DNA of 64,000 nucleotides from Ambrosia x helenae (taxonomy: Eukaryota; Streptophyta; Magnoliopsida; Asterales; Asteraceae), in NCBI GenBank assembly GCA_030844895.1, contig CM061231.1, forward strand, positions 34,233,149 through 34,297,148, in the 5' to 3' direction. This document shows, piece after piece, positions 1 through 12,075 of this stretch; within the stretch, counting starts at the first letter, position 1; every line of letters starts with the position of its first letter. The position numbers and the translations under genes were made by a program. The notes under the pieces are model-generated. The model saw only the letters and a program-made list of their open reading frames with translations. It made no database searches and was not told the origin of the DNA.

Positions 1-235
1 TTCCTAACGAAAGTTTTTCTACAAACAATATTACTCCCATTAGGAGCCGGATCCCACACGTGGTTTCCGAACATGGGAAAACCCAACCCCCACCCGCACT
101 AAGGCACGACAGTGAGAAATTGGTAAAACCCGGGTGCGATCAAGAATCGATTCTGAGACCTTTCAGTTCCAAGCCTTATCCATCATTTTCTATGTCACTC
201 CACCACAAGGGTGGTGGCTCTCCATACCCCTAATT
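1..235 (-). repeat. Candidate tRNA-derived SINE (minus strand)
   Basis: Read on the minus strand, a box-B-like promoter motif (GAATCGATTC inside a GGTCTCAG context) lies near 141-160 and is followed by a GC-richer tail that differs from the AT-rich surroundings. The box A is poorly preserved and no target duplication was found. It would lie in the intron of the partial UGT gene. It could equally be another short repeat. Confidence 0.3.
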
Positions 236-657
236 AACAACGTAAAATGATTGTGTTCACAACTAGACATAAACTTAAAATTATGCATGAATTTATAAAT
301 TGCGCCGAAAATTGCCTCCTATAATCCACTCAAATATAAATACTTAAAACTTATGAACTTGCAATAAAAAAATGTTTTGCAAATACATATATACTGTATA
401 CAAAACAATAATTAACATATACTTTAACTTTTTTTTCCTCTTTCAAATTTTGACAGAACTTCTTGCGATTTAAGATATCGTTCAATAATTTTATTTTAAC
501 CCGTCAGGTCCATTGAAGAAGACTTGTATAGCTAAACGTGTTAACAAGTTAAAACACTAAATTAGGTGTTACTCATGACAATTATCAATTAGTAGATAAC
601 GTGTTATAATAACAAACTAAAAGTATTCAAAATAAATAAGAAGTAAGGAGAGGAAAC
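236..657 (-). other. Presumed intron of the partial UGT gene; no gene seen
   Basis: AT-rich DNA without coding potential, directly 3' (on the minus strand) of a UGT exon that ends in a GT splice donor at 657-656. It is most simply the beginning of that gene's single intron. Confidence 0.4.
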
Positions 658-1126
658 CTTTGTCACGTAAGAGCACAGGAGCAACAAAAGATCGAAAAGA
701 CGAGATATTACTAGTCCGGTGAACAATCCTTGGAAGTTTCAGCCTGTCGGCTACGCTCTGTGTCCCGAACCAGTGGACATCAGTAATCAAGCACGAAACT
801 CCTTCATCCTCCTTCATCAACCGCTCCAAACATGCTCGAATCGGGTCCACGAGTTCTGTGTTTATGTAGTTTAATAACTGTAATATGTTTTTAAGGTCAA
901 ATAGAGAGTGCATCTCGTTGCCAGTGTCGGGAATAGGTAGAAACATGAAGTGAGGGTAGTTGTTTGGATTAGGAGAGTTGAAAGATGTATGGAGGATGGT
1001 TATTGAGAAGCCTTTTGAGTGAAGTATGTTTGCTAGTTGAAGCATAGGGCTTAGGTGGCCTTGGTAGGGTAATGGTAACAACACTATCCGGTGTCCGTTG
1101 CATGCTTTTCCGGTGTTGGTGTCCAT
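658..1126 (-). CDS. UGT76-like glycosyltransferase, exon 1 only (partial gene)
   Basis: This exon encodes the N-terminal acceptor-binding half of a family-1 plant UDP-glycosyltransferase. The start is ATG at 1126. Visible motifs are the PYQGHLSPMLQLANIL helix with the catalytic His, the SITILHTSFNSP strand, and CLITDVHWFGTQSVAD with the Asp that activates the His. The exon ends at 658 before a GT donor in phase 1, the same phase as the related exon at 19264-19777. That paralogue has about ten more residues just before the donor and a longer Thr-rich N-terminus. The C-terminal exon with the PSPG box is not between 1 and 657, so it must lie off the left edge or be lost. The two genes look like tandem duplicates. 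Acceptor substrate cannot be told. Expected location is the cytosol. Confidence 0.8.
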
Positions 1127-1589
1127 TTATTTTTGAGGATGAGTTTGATGTTTAGGACTAGATTGGATTGCTTGCAGTTTGTTCTTGTTTTGTTTTGTTC
1201 CTTTTTTGAAAGGAGGTAGTGGTTACAAAAAGTCAATATAATTAATTTAATACTTAGCATGATAATAGTTTAATAATTGATGGCGGCAATGTTGGGTGGC
1301 ATTTTATTTCTCAAAGGTCAATAGTTATCCAAAAGAACACAAGATTGTAATACTTTATACATAAAATTACAGAAATAGTAAATTGTTGTGTTATCATTAT
1401 TTTAACTAGTTGAATTCAAAACGAAAATGTTTAATTATCTGGGCATCTAGTTTTTCAATTTGTAACCATCTGAGACTAATTTACTAACGCCGTCTAATTA
1501 GTGTGTTAACTATAATGGTATTTTAGTCGTTTACATCTAACGTACAAGCTTTTATTGCACAAAGTACTTTCAAAACAATTTTACACATT

Positions 1590-1629
1590 TTCTTATTATT
1601 ATTATTATTATTAATTATTATTATTATTA
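1590..1629. repeat. (ATT)n microsatellite
   Basis: Interrupted run of TTA/ATT triplets inside the MULE. Confidence 0.9.
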
Positions 1630-1889
1630 CAATATTATATTTATTTTAGGGTAGGGTTCATGCGAGGACCACACTTTAGAAAGAAAACTAAGGAACCAAT
1701 ATGAACACAAACAAAAAAAACCTAAAAACCCCACCTCAGCCCCCTAAAAACCTAAACCCACCCACCTCCACCCCCTAAACACGTAAACCCCCATCCCCTA
1801 CACCGCCCCAACCCCCCCCCCCCACCCCACCCCCATTATAAAATGCACAAATGCAGCTAACCCCACACCCCCTAAAAAACAAAACGCTC

Positions 1890-2200
1890 CACCCCATCCC
1901 GCCCAAAGGCTAAACCCCTCCCATCATACCGGCCTAAAAATTAAACCCTAAAGCTAAACCCATTAAAAAACTAACTATTATAGCGAAATGCACATGTACA
2001 TATAGTACAATTTTCTTATTTTATAGTTTTATATAGAGGTTTTTTAAGTTTATTCACCACCAACCCCAAAAACCTAAACCCCCCATCCTATCCACCGAAA
2101 AACCTAACCCCTTCTCATACGATACCTAAAAACTAAACCCTAAAGCTAAACCCATCAAAAAAACCTAACTATAATAGTGAAATGCACGTCGTGTCCATTT
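1890..2200. repeat. Local duplication of a C-rich/CTAAACCC segment
   Basis: A block with CTAAACCC, TAAAGCTAAACCCAT and CTAACTAT followed by GAAATGCAC occurs at about 1918-1995 and again at about 2110-2190 with small changes. It lies inside the MULE. It looks like an imperfect tandem duplication. Confidence 0.6.
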
Positions 2201-3588
2201 AATGATCATTGAATAAAAAAATTTCCACCTTATATATCATAATCATATCACGTCAATTTAATGATCATTTCAATATGGTAATTGACAATTTATTCAAAAG
2301 TGTGCTCTAATGGTGAAATACACATGTGCATACGATATATGTATGTATATATAACAGCAAAATGCACATGTGCATCAGACACATGATGTAAATATGACGT
2401 AATATAAGCCATTTTTTATTTTTATATATATTTTTTATTTTTTTTGTATTTTTTTTCGGAATGACTAACACTAAAAAAACATTTTGGTTTTTTTACCTTT
2501 TTCTTTTTTTATTTGTTTAGGTTATATAATTTTTTTATTATTTTTTTGTGGAGGGATTTTTGTGTTCACACTTGACTCCTTGCTTCTCTCCCTAAATGAT
2601 GGTTCTCAAATGATCCAAATCCTATATATATACACACACACACATATATAATAGAAAACACATAACCTCACAAACTTGCTCCCTCTCTCTCACATCGTAC
2701 CACCACCACTGCACCGGCCACCACGGCCACCACACATCCACCCTAACGCATCACGACGACACCACCCCACTACACTACCGCACACCACTAGCTCTAGCTG
2801 GAAAATCCGACAGCTACAACCACAACTAACACCATCTCCAGCTGAAAACTCCAACCCCTTTTTGTTCAAATCTCTGATGTTGTTGCTCAAACCCTTCAAC
2901 AGTATACTTTCTGTGGACCGCGATCGAACCCACTGCACCACAACCATACAACCCAGTTGCCCTCACCATTGGTCCCCAAAACCAATGATGAGGATTTGCA
3001 GATCTGGGTTTGATTTGCATATCTAAACCATTAAAGATGTTCGATGCCGGCGACAAGTTTTCCTTGGGGTTCCGGTAGCTACAAACGAAAACAGCAGTAG
3101 TCGGCTAGGGTCTCGAACAAGTCCAAATCGAACCATAGATTGTTTAACTAGTTAATATGGGTGTTTCTTGTTGGTAGCAGATTTAACAGGTCCTGGTGGA
3201 CTGGGGGTTTCTTGTAGTGGAGGTTCTGATCGTGGTGGATATCCGGTGGGTTAGTTATTGTTTATGGTGGAGGTTCCGGTGGGGTGGGCGGTAGTGCGGT
3301 GGTGGTCGGTTAGGGTGACGGAGAGACCAAAAGAAAATGTTCGAGTGTTGTTCTTTTGTGTGTGCATATGTGTGATATAACGATAATAACAAAAAAAAAT
3401 ATAAATAAGGGTATTCTAGTCATTTCATTAAAACTAACTGAGAAAATCTAACAATGTTAGTAAATTGGACTCAGATGGTTACATATTGAAAAATCAGGTG
3501 CTCAGATAATTAAACATTTTCGTTTTAGATTCAACTAGTTAAAACCACCATAACACATGGACTCAAGTAGTAATTTACTCTTACAGAA

Positions 3589-4866
3589 TTTGTATATTTA
3601 AAACTGTGGTTTTTCTTTTTACGTTTAAAAAGCTCATAAAACAATCTTTATCTTTATATTTTGTTGGAAGAATCAACTTTTGTCACTAACTCGGCTTGTT
3701 TTAACCGCTTTGTATCTTCACATGCAAAGTATGTGAGGGCTTTTAAGTCTTTTTACATACTAGTTTAATATTTATTTTTTAATAAAAAAGTTAAGCATAA
3801 TCCACCATCATCCCTAGTCCCTGCCACCAAACTTCTTTATAACTACAGTCCTATAAACATCTACGACCCCAACCTTACTGCGGTGAGACAACCATCAGCG
3901 TATCACGTAAGCATTATGTAAAAAGACTAATTTTGAAATAGTCTGTTTTCACCACAACCATCTGCGACCCTATAACGAGAAACGATTCAACAAGATTTAC
4001 AATGGGGGAGCACTTGAAATCCATAATTTTGAAATATTCTAATGATAAATTTTGTGGAATGAAGTTCTGAATAAAAAGGATATCGTACTTTAAATCCCAG
4101 GTTTGATCTACTACAAATTCAAACAATCTTGAAGCACATATTAACAAGAAAACATATTGAAAATCCAAAAGATGGTTGAACCTGTAAATTAGCTAGAACA
4201 TGATGAATCGTATAGATCTTGATAACCGGAAACTCTGATTAAACCTGCACATGGTAGAAAACCGTTTGGCTTGTCACAGAGGAGGTGGGAGAGCCTCCCT
4301 TTGACTACCCTCCAGCGTGAGGATTAGTATTTGTTTAGAGAGAGAAAATAGAGAGAGAAAGTATGGTTAGGAGTGTGTGCATTCGTATGTTCATTGTACT
4401 TTGAGATAGGTATTTGTAGTGGTAAAAAAAAGTTGTACTTTGCCTTGGATCATTTGTACTTTCCCTCAGAGGTGTTTGACTTCCGAGGGTTTGATGTATT
4501 TCCTTCGGTCGTTTTGGACATCGTTCGTCCCTTTTGGAGCTTCGGCCCTTATTGCCCAGCCGAAGCTTAGTTTGAGCCGCGGCAAAAATCCTTATACCTC
4601 TTCATCTCCCTCTAATTCCTTAATTTAATTTTTTAACTGACTTGTGAGCAGTCGCGGCTTAGTGAGATGCTACGTGACACGTGTCTTAAGTAGTCATTGA
4701 TGCTGACTGATGGGATGTTTGCCTAGACACCGAGCCACGTGGGATGTCTTATGTCCACAAGCCTTCCTGACTGATGGGACGTACGTTCGTTTCTCAAGAT
4801 GATTATGACCGCTCATTTCTTTGACAATTTTTATCCACCGCAGGAATACAGACGTTTTTTTATTCC
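3589..4866. other. No gene seen; AT-rich, possibly end of the Tat-like element
   Basis: No convincing coding sequence: the short ORFs resemble nothing. Between about 4250 and 4860 composition is less AT-rich. The position is where the 3' LTR of the neighbouring decayed gypsy element would be expected, but no second copy exists in the window to prove it. Confidence 0.4.
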
Positions 4867-4867
4867 A

Positions 4868-4877
4868 CTATATAAAC
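4868..4877 (+). promoter_or_regulatory. Putative TATA box for the antisense ORF
   Basis: CTATATAAAC lies about 190 bp upstream of the first in-frame ATG of the gypsy-type antisense ORF and is followed by a pyrimidine-rich leader, as in plant core promoters. Confidence 0.45.
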
Positions 4878-5058
4878 CCTTTTCCCTATTTCATTTTCAC
4901 TTTTTACTCTTAACTACCCCTCCTTATCCCCTGAAAATATATAAAAAATTAACCCATCTTCTCTGCTTTTACTCAGATCCGAGTCACTATAACCGCTATA
5001 TTAGGTGTGTTTCGTTCTCCCCATTCCTTTTTGTAAGCTTTTTCTCTGTATGTTCGAG

Positions 5059-7723
5059 ATGGTGAAGGATAACTTGAATATTAGTTATTCCAAACTTACC
5101 CGACTGAGACTGGACAGGTTCATTAAGGATTATAGGATCCCTCATGAACTTCATCCTGTCATTCCATTACCCCATACACCTATCTACCCCTTCCCCGAAG
5201 GGAAATTTGGATTCTATACCTGGGTCTGTGATTTTTCAAATTATAGGGTCCCGTTCACCAAACTTTTAATGAAGTGGCTGAAGTCCACGGGGTTCATATC
5301 TCCCAAGTGAATCCGTTTGGGTAGAGTCGTGTAAGCCATTTTGAGTTGTCATGTCGCGCCTTGTCAAAGGGGGCGGACCTTAACGTGTTTAGGTGTTTCT
5401 ATAAGTTGAACCGGGTAGGTAGTTGGTTTAGTTTTGAGAAGAGGAGGGATTTGGAGAGTTATCAGGATAAACAACCTTCAAGCCTTAGAACTGGAAGAAT
5501 CATTTCTGTTTGTTAGACGATCGTTGCTTGCCTTCGGACATGACGTAGTGTGACTGTTATGAATCAATGGAATGGGACTTACAGGAGGGTTTTGTTTACA
5601 ATCATAAGCTTTACACTCGTTTAATCGAGCATAAAAAAATATTCAGAGGTATCCGGAGCACATTCTAGTCTTGGGGGGCATTATTTAGTATAACGGAGTG
5701 GGTGAGTGTCATTATTCAGATCTCCGATGCTTTCTCCCTTCTTGGTTTTTTTTTTATTTATCTAACCAAACTACTTTTTTTTTTTGTAGAGATGCCATTG
5801 TTGGAGTCACTGAAACTCGCGTCTTTTGATGACGCGGCTTTTGATTTTTCTAACGAGTCCCTGGGCACGAACAAGCTAATTATCTAACAAATAGAAAACG
5901 CTCAACAGTCGATTAGGCCGATAGAGACCCCAAGGATGCGTGCTAGTGGTTACCAAGACTGCTAGGGTTGCAACTGCTATTGCTCATGAGGTCGTAGCAT
6001 CAAATTTCGAAGTCACCACCACTGCTGCCCTTTTTCAATCTACTGATAGTACCGGGCTTCCGAACCTAACCCTTCCTAGAGTGCCAAATCTTCATCGAAG
6101 GGTACCTCTGGGGATGCCGAGGGGAATGCACATGCTGATTCTTCTATCTCGAAGGAGTCGGACAAGAAGAAAAAGGGAACCTTGAAAATTTCCGGGGAGG
6201 GTGATAAAATTTCGAACAAGAAGCTTAAATTGTTGACCAAACCCCCTAAGGTATTCACTAATCTCTTATAAAATTTAGAAATGCATATTTCTTGAGGACA
6301 ATCCTCTCGTGACTCTGCCCTAGTACTTATTTTGGACAATCCTCGGGTTGGGAAGGATCTTGGGCACACTATGGTGGATGAAGAAGAGGAAGAAGATAAT
6401 CCTTTTGAGGGTTTAAATAGCCCGGTGGAACCTTCAAAGGATGCTGGTAGTGGGACGTTTTCAACTGGTAACCTCTTCTTTCTCAAACTAATGTGGGGGG
6501 TGATAATGGTACTCCCCCCCCCCCCCCCACAATGGTTTGGGACTGAAGCTTTTTCCTTATTTGGTGTTTCAGCTACTTTGGGTGAGGGCACGGGAGTGGA
6601 CCCAGCTATGGCTGAGGATAGGTTTACTCCGGATTGAGACCTGAAGAATGCAGACACAGTGGTGGATACCATGTCTGCAAGGATATGATGTTGTTCAACT
6701 TGGACACTCCTGCAGACAGAGCTTATTATCATAACATGGAGAGCCCCACCCTAGGTGAAGTCCTATTGCTTAACCAAGCCCAATAAAACTTCCTTGTGAC
6801 CGAGGCTTATCAGCATTGGATGGACGTGGAGATCGATCGGTCTAGGCTGATGAGGAAGTTTGTTGCTTGTGAGCATGAACCTATATACTTGCTGTTTTTT
6901 TTTTTTTTTGACAGATTTAAAGAATGTTCAACAACAAGTACTATCTTCCCAAGCTTCTATGGATGTAGCCACCGAATCTCACGACCAGTTAATAAAGGAG
7001 GTTAATGACTTGAAAAGAAGCTACATGAGTCCCCGGTTGCCCACTCCACATCTCACAAACAGTTTCAACTGGGAGATGGAGGGCATCATGGAGAACCTTA
7101 AGAAGGCTACTATGGGTTGATGGCGGGTATTTCTGTGTTTGTGCTTTATTTTTCCAAAAATTTTTGCTAACTTTTTTCCTTTTGTTCAGAGCGTGACGAG
7201 GCTCGAGAAGGAGAGAAGCGGGCTAGGCAAGTTTTAGCCTGCCACGTTCACAATTTTTGCTAAATTTTTGCTAACTTTTTTCCTTTGTGCGGAGAAGAAG
7301 ATGGCACAGGATGACGAGGATTGGAAGGCTGAGATGGAATCTCTTCTTCATGATATTGATGAGTTATTTAATTTGAAGAAGTTTTTTTTCTCTCAGAGGG
7401 AGCGCAACTTATAGCCCGCCACGTTCACAAGTGTTCAGCCATTCAGAACGCCATGGGTGATGTGAATAATGCCCTGAATGGCGCAGGCTTCAATGTCAGT
7501 GTTAGAGCGGGGTATGCATTTGTGGCCAAAGTTCTTCCTATTGAACAGATGTCTTTGCTGGTACCCAAAGCTTAGGAGACATTGATTGCTATTGTTAAGG
7601 CTTATGACTCCTTGGTCTTCCCATCCGTTGCCAAGCAAGCTGACCGTCTCTCTAACGCCCCTGAATCCATCCTCCATGCCTTCGGGAACCTCAAGATTGA
7701 AGATCCTTCCCGAAATCAATCTT
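5059..7723 (+). pseudogene. Decayed antisense ORF of a Tat-type gypsy element (Transposase_28-like)
   Basis: The first part (5059-5310) encodes a stretch around FPEGKFGFYTWVCDFSNYRV, the style of the 'putative gypsy type transposon' domain (Transposase_28). Homology continues one frame over (VNPFG, then SRVSHFELSCRAL, then GSWFSFEKRRDLE) after a frameshift near 5305 and a stop in the VNPFG region, so the gene is broken. Further downstream there are acidic, Lys-rich and coiled-coil-like stretches (about 6090-6240, 6330-6480, 6910-7110, 7440-7723) separated by stops and by segments that look like introns. In Tat-lineage elements such an ORF sits downstream of pol on the opposite strand. That is exactly the relation to the integrase remnant at 8640-10080. 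The protein's function is unknown. Exon limits are uncertain. Confidence 0.6.
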
Positions 7724-8639
7724 AGATTCGTTTATGTTTGTAACATTTTAAACAAGTTCCATCCTTCCGGACCATGTCGTGGGTCCGTGTTAAATTTGTA
7801 ATGTTTTGAACATGTTCCACCTTCCGAACCTTGTCATTGGTTCGGACTATGTAGATATTTATGCTTTTTACTTCTTGTGTTGTGTTTTTGTTAATTTTTA
7901 TTATGAATGCATAGGTTCTTCACACAGAAGCCTAATGATTCCAAAGCTTTGTGGGGGCGCGTTCGCATCCCATTGTGCTTAGGCACATTCTAAGTAGGGA
8001 TCAACTACTTAGTATTAGTAAGTTCTTTTTTATAAGGTCAAATTATATCCACGCCTTAAATTATGCCTCGGTACAAGAACCATGGTTAATTAAATATGTT
8101 TTTCATTTAACCAGTTGCGGATATTATCCAAGATGCGGCAAGTTAGTTAGAGTTATCCTTAAGATACGCGTAGTAACCAAAATAAGTGTTTTCTACTTTA
8201 TCAAAGTGTCATGTTTTAATTCGTACTATATTTTAACACGTTTATGAATGTAAAATAATGCCTTCGGCCACAGCATGGTAGGGTGTTCTTTTCATAGATT
8301 AGTTGAGGTTCGTGCCGAAAGTTATCCATTTTGGCGTGGACCTGTGTTTCTATTCCTACCTTAATTTTGTCAATTGTACCACGTGGAATTTTATGTGGGG
8401 TGGATGCATAAGCTTCATCCCCATTCACACCCTTAAATAATAACAATAATCGAAATATGTGAAGGAACCAACTATTATTTAGATATTCGGAGAATGGATC
8501 ATGTCAGTCGTAAGCATGTAAATCATGGAATGGGGAATCTCCCGTCCCATTTTACAAAAGAAGTTTTTGGAAAATGAAGATAAACTTTAAATAGTTGGTC
8601 ATAGTTCTTTAGATATAGCATTTCTTTTGATGGACACCA
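7724..8639. other. Spacer between converging element ORFs; no gene seen
   Basis: About 0.9 kb between the 3' end of the antisense ORF and the 3' end of pol. Only short ORFs without recognisable motifs are present. Confidence 0.5.
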
Positions 8640-10080
8640 TTCGTTGTACGTGGCACGGTCTTTCCATCTAAAGTTTCAAGGGTTTATGCCCCTTTTCCTC
8701 CGGTCGTATTAATGACATACGGTCCTTCCCAAGTGGGTGTCAGTTTACCAGTCTTCTCGGCCCTACTGGCTTCATTGCTTTGGAGGGCGTATTTTCCCGA
8801 CTTGAACTTGACTTCCCTGCCTCGAGCGTTATAAAATTTTTCCAATTCCTTTTTATACCGTGTCTCTTTAATGGCGGCGGCCTCCCGCCTCTCTTCTAAC
8901 AAATCTAAGTTCAACCGAAGCTCTTTTTCGATGTCACCGATACTTTATACCTTCTAGGTAGGCGATCCGATCTCCACTGGTATTACTGCCACAATTCCAT
9001 ATGTCAAACTAAAAGGAGTTTCACCTGTGCTTGTTTTCGTCATAGTTCGGTGAGCCCATAAGACGCTAGGCAACTCATCTACCCAACCACTTCTTTTCAT
9101 TCCCAATCTCCACTTAATCCCTTCCACTAAACTTCTGTTGATTCTTTCCACCTGACTGTTTGCCTGTGGATGAGCCACCGAGGCGAAGGATTGATGAATG
9201 TGTAAATCTTGGCACCACTTTTTAAAGGGATTGTCAGTAAAATGTTTACCATTGTCGCTCACAATGGTTTGGGGAAATCCAAACCTACAAATAATATTTT
9301 CCCATACAAACTTCTTTACTTCTTTCCCTAATATATGGGTCAGTGTTCCAGCGTCGACCCACTTGGTGAAATAATCCACAGCCACTTACAAAATTTTTCA
9401 TCCCACCGGTTTGATTTGGGGAAAGGCCCGACTATGTCAATACCCCACTGTTGGATGGGCCATGTTGTGGATACTGGGACCAGTCTGTTCTTGCCACGAA
9501 GACTAGCTGGGGCATGTATTTGACATTCTGCACATGTTTGAAGTTCGGATACAACACTTTGGTGCATTCCCGGCCAAAAGTATACCGTGTTCATAGCTTT
9601 GGCTATCACCATTCGTGACCGGCATGTATGCCGCAGATGCCACGGTGTATTTCTTGAATAACATAGCTGGCTTCTTCCAAATCAATGCACTTGAGGAGCA
9701 GTCCTAAGAAGGTCTTATGGTACAACTGATTATCATTCATCTGATATTGCAGAGACTTGACCTTAAGCTTCTTAGCTTTTTCCTTGTCCCCCGGAATGAT
9801 GTCCTGTGTCAAGTACTTGATTATGGGTGTCATCCATGTGTTAGGTGCCGAAGTCACCATCAAGACTGCTGTAGCCGAAACAGTGGGATCACTTAGTGCC
9901 TCAATATGCTCTTCTTGATTGAAAATATCGGTTGTAGTTGCGGCCAATTTACTCAAAGCATCGTCCTTCTTGTTCTTGCTTCGTGGTATATGAAGCACCT
10001 GACATGCTTGATCAGCCTCTTTGGTCCATTCAAATTTTCCATCACTCGTGAAGATACTTTGTCAGTTTTGTTGTGAATTT
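8640..10080 (-). pseudogene. Ty3-gypsy (Tat-like) pol remnant: RNase H end and integrase
   Basis: On the minus strand the segment starts with a short RT/RNase H-type piece (GKFEWTKEADQACQ, about 10060-10000). It jumps directly to the RNase H C-terminus (VLHIPRSKNKKDDALSKLA) and continues into integrase: an HHCC region ending CAECQIHAP, then the DDE core with WGIDIVGPFP, TIVSDNGKHF and ANSQVERINRSLVEG. It ends in the C-terminal region ASRAEKTGKLTPTWEGPY. The catalytic D, D and E are all visible. Frameshifts near 9610 and 9385 and a stop near 8690 break the frame. Gag, protease and most of RT are absent, so this is a truncated, dead copy. It pairs with the opposite-strand ORF at 5059-7723. Confidence 0.8.
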
Positions 10081-10216
10081 AATGTGGCCGTGCATTGTAA
10101 AGTAGCAAAGTGGTAGACAAAACGAACGAAAGAGCAGAGAAAACAATGGTCGGGAATAGCAAAAATCTACCGCACAATTGTTATGATCAAGAAGCAAAGA
10201 CCCTGGATTAACGTTG

Positions 10217-10446
10217 TGTTCCTGACTTCGCTTAAGGAGAGAAAAGAAAGGAAATGGAAGGAAATAAAGAAATGTGTGTTCTAGAGTTTGTTTTTAAGGA
10301 AAAGAAAGGAAAATGCAGCCAAATTCCATCCTCCATAATTAGAAAGAAATGGAAGGAAAAAAAAGGGAGAGAAAAGAGACAAAAATAAAGAGAAGGAAAT
10401 CTCCCTCTTTCTTTTATTTTCCCTCCTTAAGTGAACTTGGGAACAT
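10217..10446. mobile_element. Candidate MITE with purine/pyrimidine-rich interior
   Basis: The left end GTTCCTGACTTCGCTTAAGG and the reverse complement of the right end (GTTCCCAAGTTCACTTAAGG) match at most positions. The roughly 230 bp between them is strongly purine-rich on the plus strand. No clear target duplication was found. The remaining DNA from 10081 to 11191 shows no gene. Confidence 0.45.
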
Positions 10447-11117
10447 AGCTTAAGGATAAGACTTCACCCATCGCATATACAGTAAGGTGCAAAATGATGA
10501 CTTTAGCAAGGACTAGTAATTCCCTAACCTTTATATTGTTTAGCCAAAGGCGATTTGACCTATCTGGCAAACCCAAAATCATTAGTTGAACCCTCTGAAT
10601 TCATCAATCAACATTTCCCCCAATTTCATTAGTCCCAGATTTAGTTATGTTCACTGGCTAAGGTTTGCAATGATGACCTTGACCAATTACTATTGCTGAA
10701 ATTTGTGGCGGTGTCTACCTTTTCTTAAGCAATATTCTGTTCTTATGACATCCTTAAGCGATAATGTTTAGAATGTATGATTCTAATATCATTCCATCAT
10801 TAATTATGAAGATCTTATACATCATTACGAACATGTGAGTAGCATAAATTATCAACACCAATAATCTAACTTATAATAAACCTAACAATATAATTAATCA
10901 TTATGAACATGGAATTGACCCTCAATTGATTTTTCTATTTAAGTTAACTAGATTGTATTTAGCATCATTGAATTCCATCATGTGTCATACGTGATGGCTT
11001 AACTGGACTAAATTCAACTAGTGCATTCCACAAGATTGGGTTCAAGAAAAATGAAAACCATTGATTTGTATTCTATAAATAACCACATTAAGAGACACAA
11101 ATGAGTTTATGGATGCA

Positions 11118-11123
11118 TTTATT
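11118..11123 (-). terminator. Putative polyadenylation signal of the UGT gene
   Basis: AATAAA on the minus strand, about 70 bp downstream of the UGT stop codon, a usual distance for plant near-upstream elements. Confidence 0.5.
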
Positions 11124-11191
11124 TTCCGATTATTCAAGATGTTATTGGTAACAAAAGTTCCACTCCGTGATAAGGATTTTGAAACTTTTGT

Positions 11192-12075
11192 TCATGGGAA
11201 TGACAAAATGTAATTGACCAAATCCTCAAGTGATGAATACGATGAACCACCTTTCTTTAGGCAAAAGCTTACTTTCTCGGTGATGTTAGTGATTCTATTC
11301 CTAAATTCCAACCCTTCTTTGTCTACCATAAGCCTCCTTATTGCACTTTCAATCTTGCCCCTTTCAAACCCATGTTCCAACATCACCCCAATCTTCCACA
11401 CATCACTTACATATCTTGCAATTGGGTGTTGATCACCAAAAAATGGTGAACATATCATAGGAACTCCTTCACAAATACTCTCGAGTGTTGAATTCCAACC
11501 ATTATGAGTCCAAAAACCGCCAATTGCAGGATGAGCTAGCACGTCTTGTTGTGGCGCCCACTTCACAATATACCCTAACCCTTTTGCAATTCTATCCAAG
11601 AATCCATCTGGCAACAATTCAAGCCACTCTGACCCTTTTACAAGCCCTGGTCTAACTACCCACAAAAACGGTTGCTTGCTGTTAGCCAAACCCCATGCGA
11701 TCTCCAATAACTGGGATTCCTCAATCCTAACTAGACTACCAAAACTAACATATAACACAGACTTTGGTTGGTGTTTGTCTAACCATGAAAGTGATGTTAA
11801 GTCTTGTTCTAGAAGGCTACTTGATGATGCTGGGAAGTACTTGTGAAATGGTCCTATTAGAAAATGTGGGTTTGGAAAATCTTGGCTAATAGCTTCGAGG
11901 TCATGTTCTTCTAGATATTTGCATGTATTCCATATCAGCGCTTGTGCTCTCTTAGTTCCTTGGAGCATGAGTTCTAACAGATTGAATGCACTTTCTGGAT
12001 CACTGCTTTGGATTTTTGGCAAGTCCTTAACTTTAAATGGTTCAAGGCCCGGGACCAATGCTTCCGACTTCATTT
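11192..12075 (-). CDS. UGT76-like gene, exon 2 (PSPG box)
   Basis: This exon encodes residues 172-465, the UDP-sugar-binding domain. It begins after TTTGCAG and ends at TGA (11194-11192). The landmarks GLEPFKVKDLP, SVLYVSFGSLV, PFLWVVRPGLV and the PSPG box follow in the family's usual order, and no stop or frameshift interrupts it. Confidence 0.92.

Larger units (their letters stand above)
1375..3580. mobile_element. Non-autonomous Mutator-like element (MULE), 2.2 kb
   Basis: Two inverted arms of about 135 bp bound this region: left about 1375-1510, right about 3445-3580. They share long stretches such as TTTAACTAGTTGAAT, AAAATGTTTAATTATCTG and TGTAACCATCTGAG. The outer ends are flanked by the direct repeat TTACAGAA at 1367-1374 and 3581-3588, an 8-9 bp target duplication expected of MULE or hAT transposition. 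Long TIRs favour MULE. No transposase ORF is present. The interior has a C-rich segment (1700-2180) and a GC-rich, exon-like stretch (2660-3330) with a pyrimidine-rich leader. A 116-codon ORF at 2676-3026 in that stretch resembles no protein I know and may be captured host sequence. Confidence 0.7.

Noticed and set aside
1720..2180. Telomere-like CCCTAAA repeats
   Set aside because: Only scattered CTAAACCC words in a C-rich context, with no regular seven-base period. Interpreted as degenerate low-complexity DNA inside the MULE.
2676..3026. 116-codon ORF as a host gene
   Set aside because: His/Pro-rich low-complexity composition, no family resemblance, and it lies inside a MULE with overlapping ORFs on both strands.
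6505..6530. Poly-C run as a regulatory element
   Set aside because: A simple homopolymer in a decayed element; length is unreliable and no context supports function.
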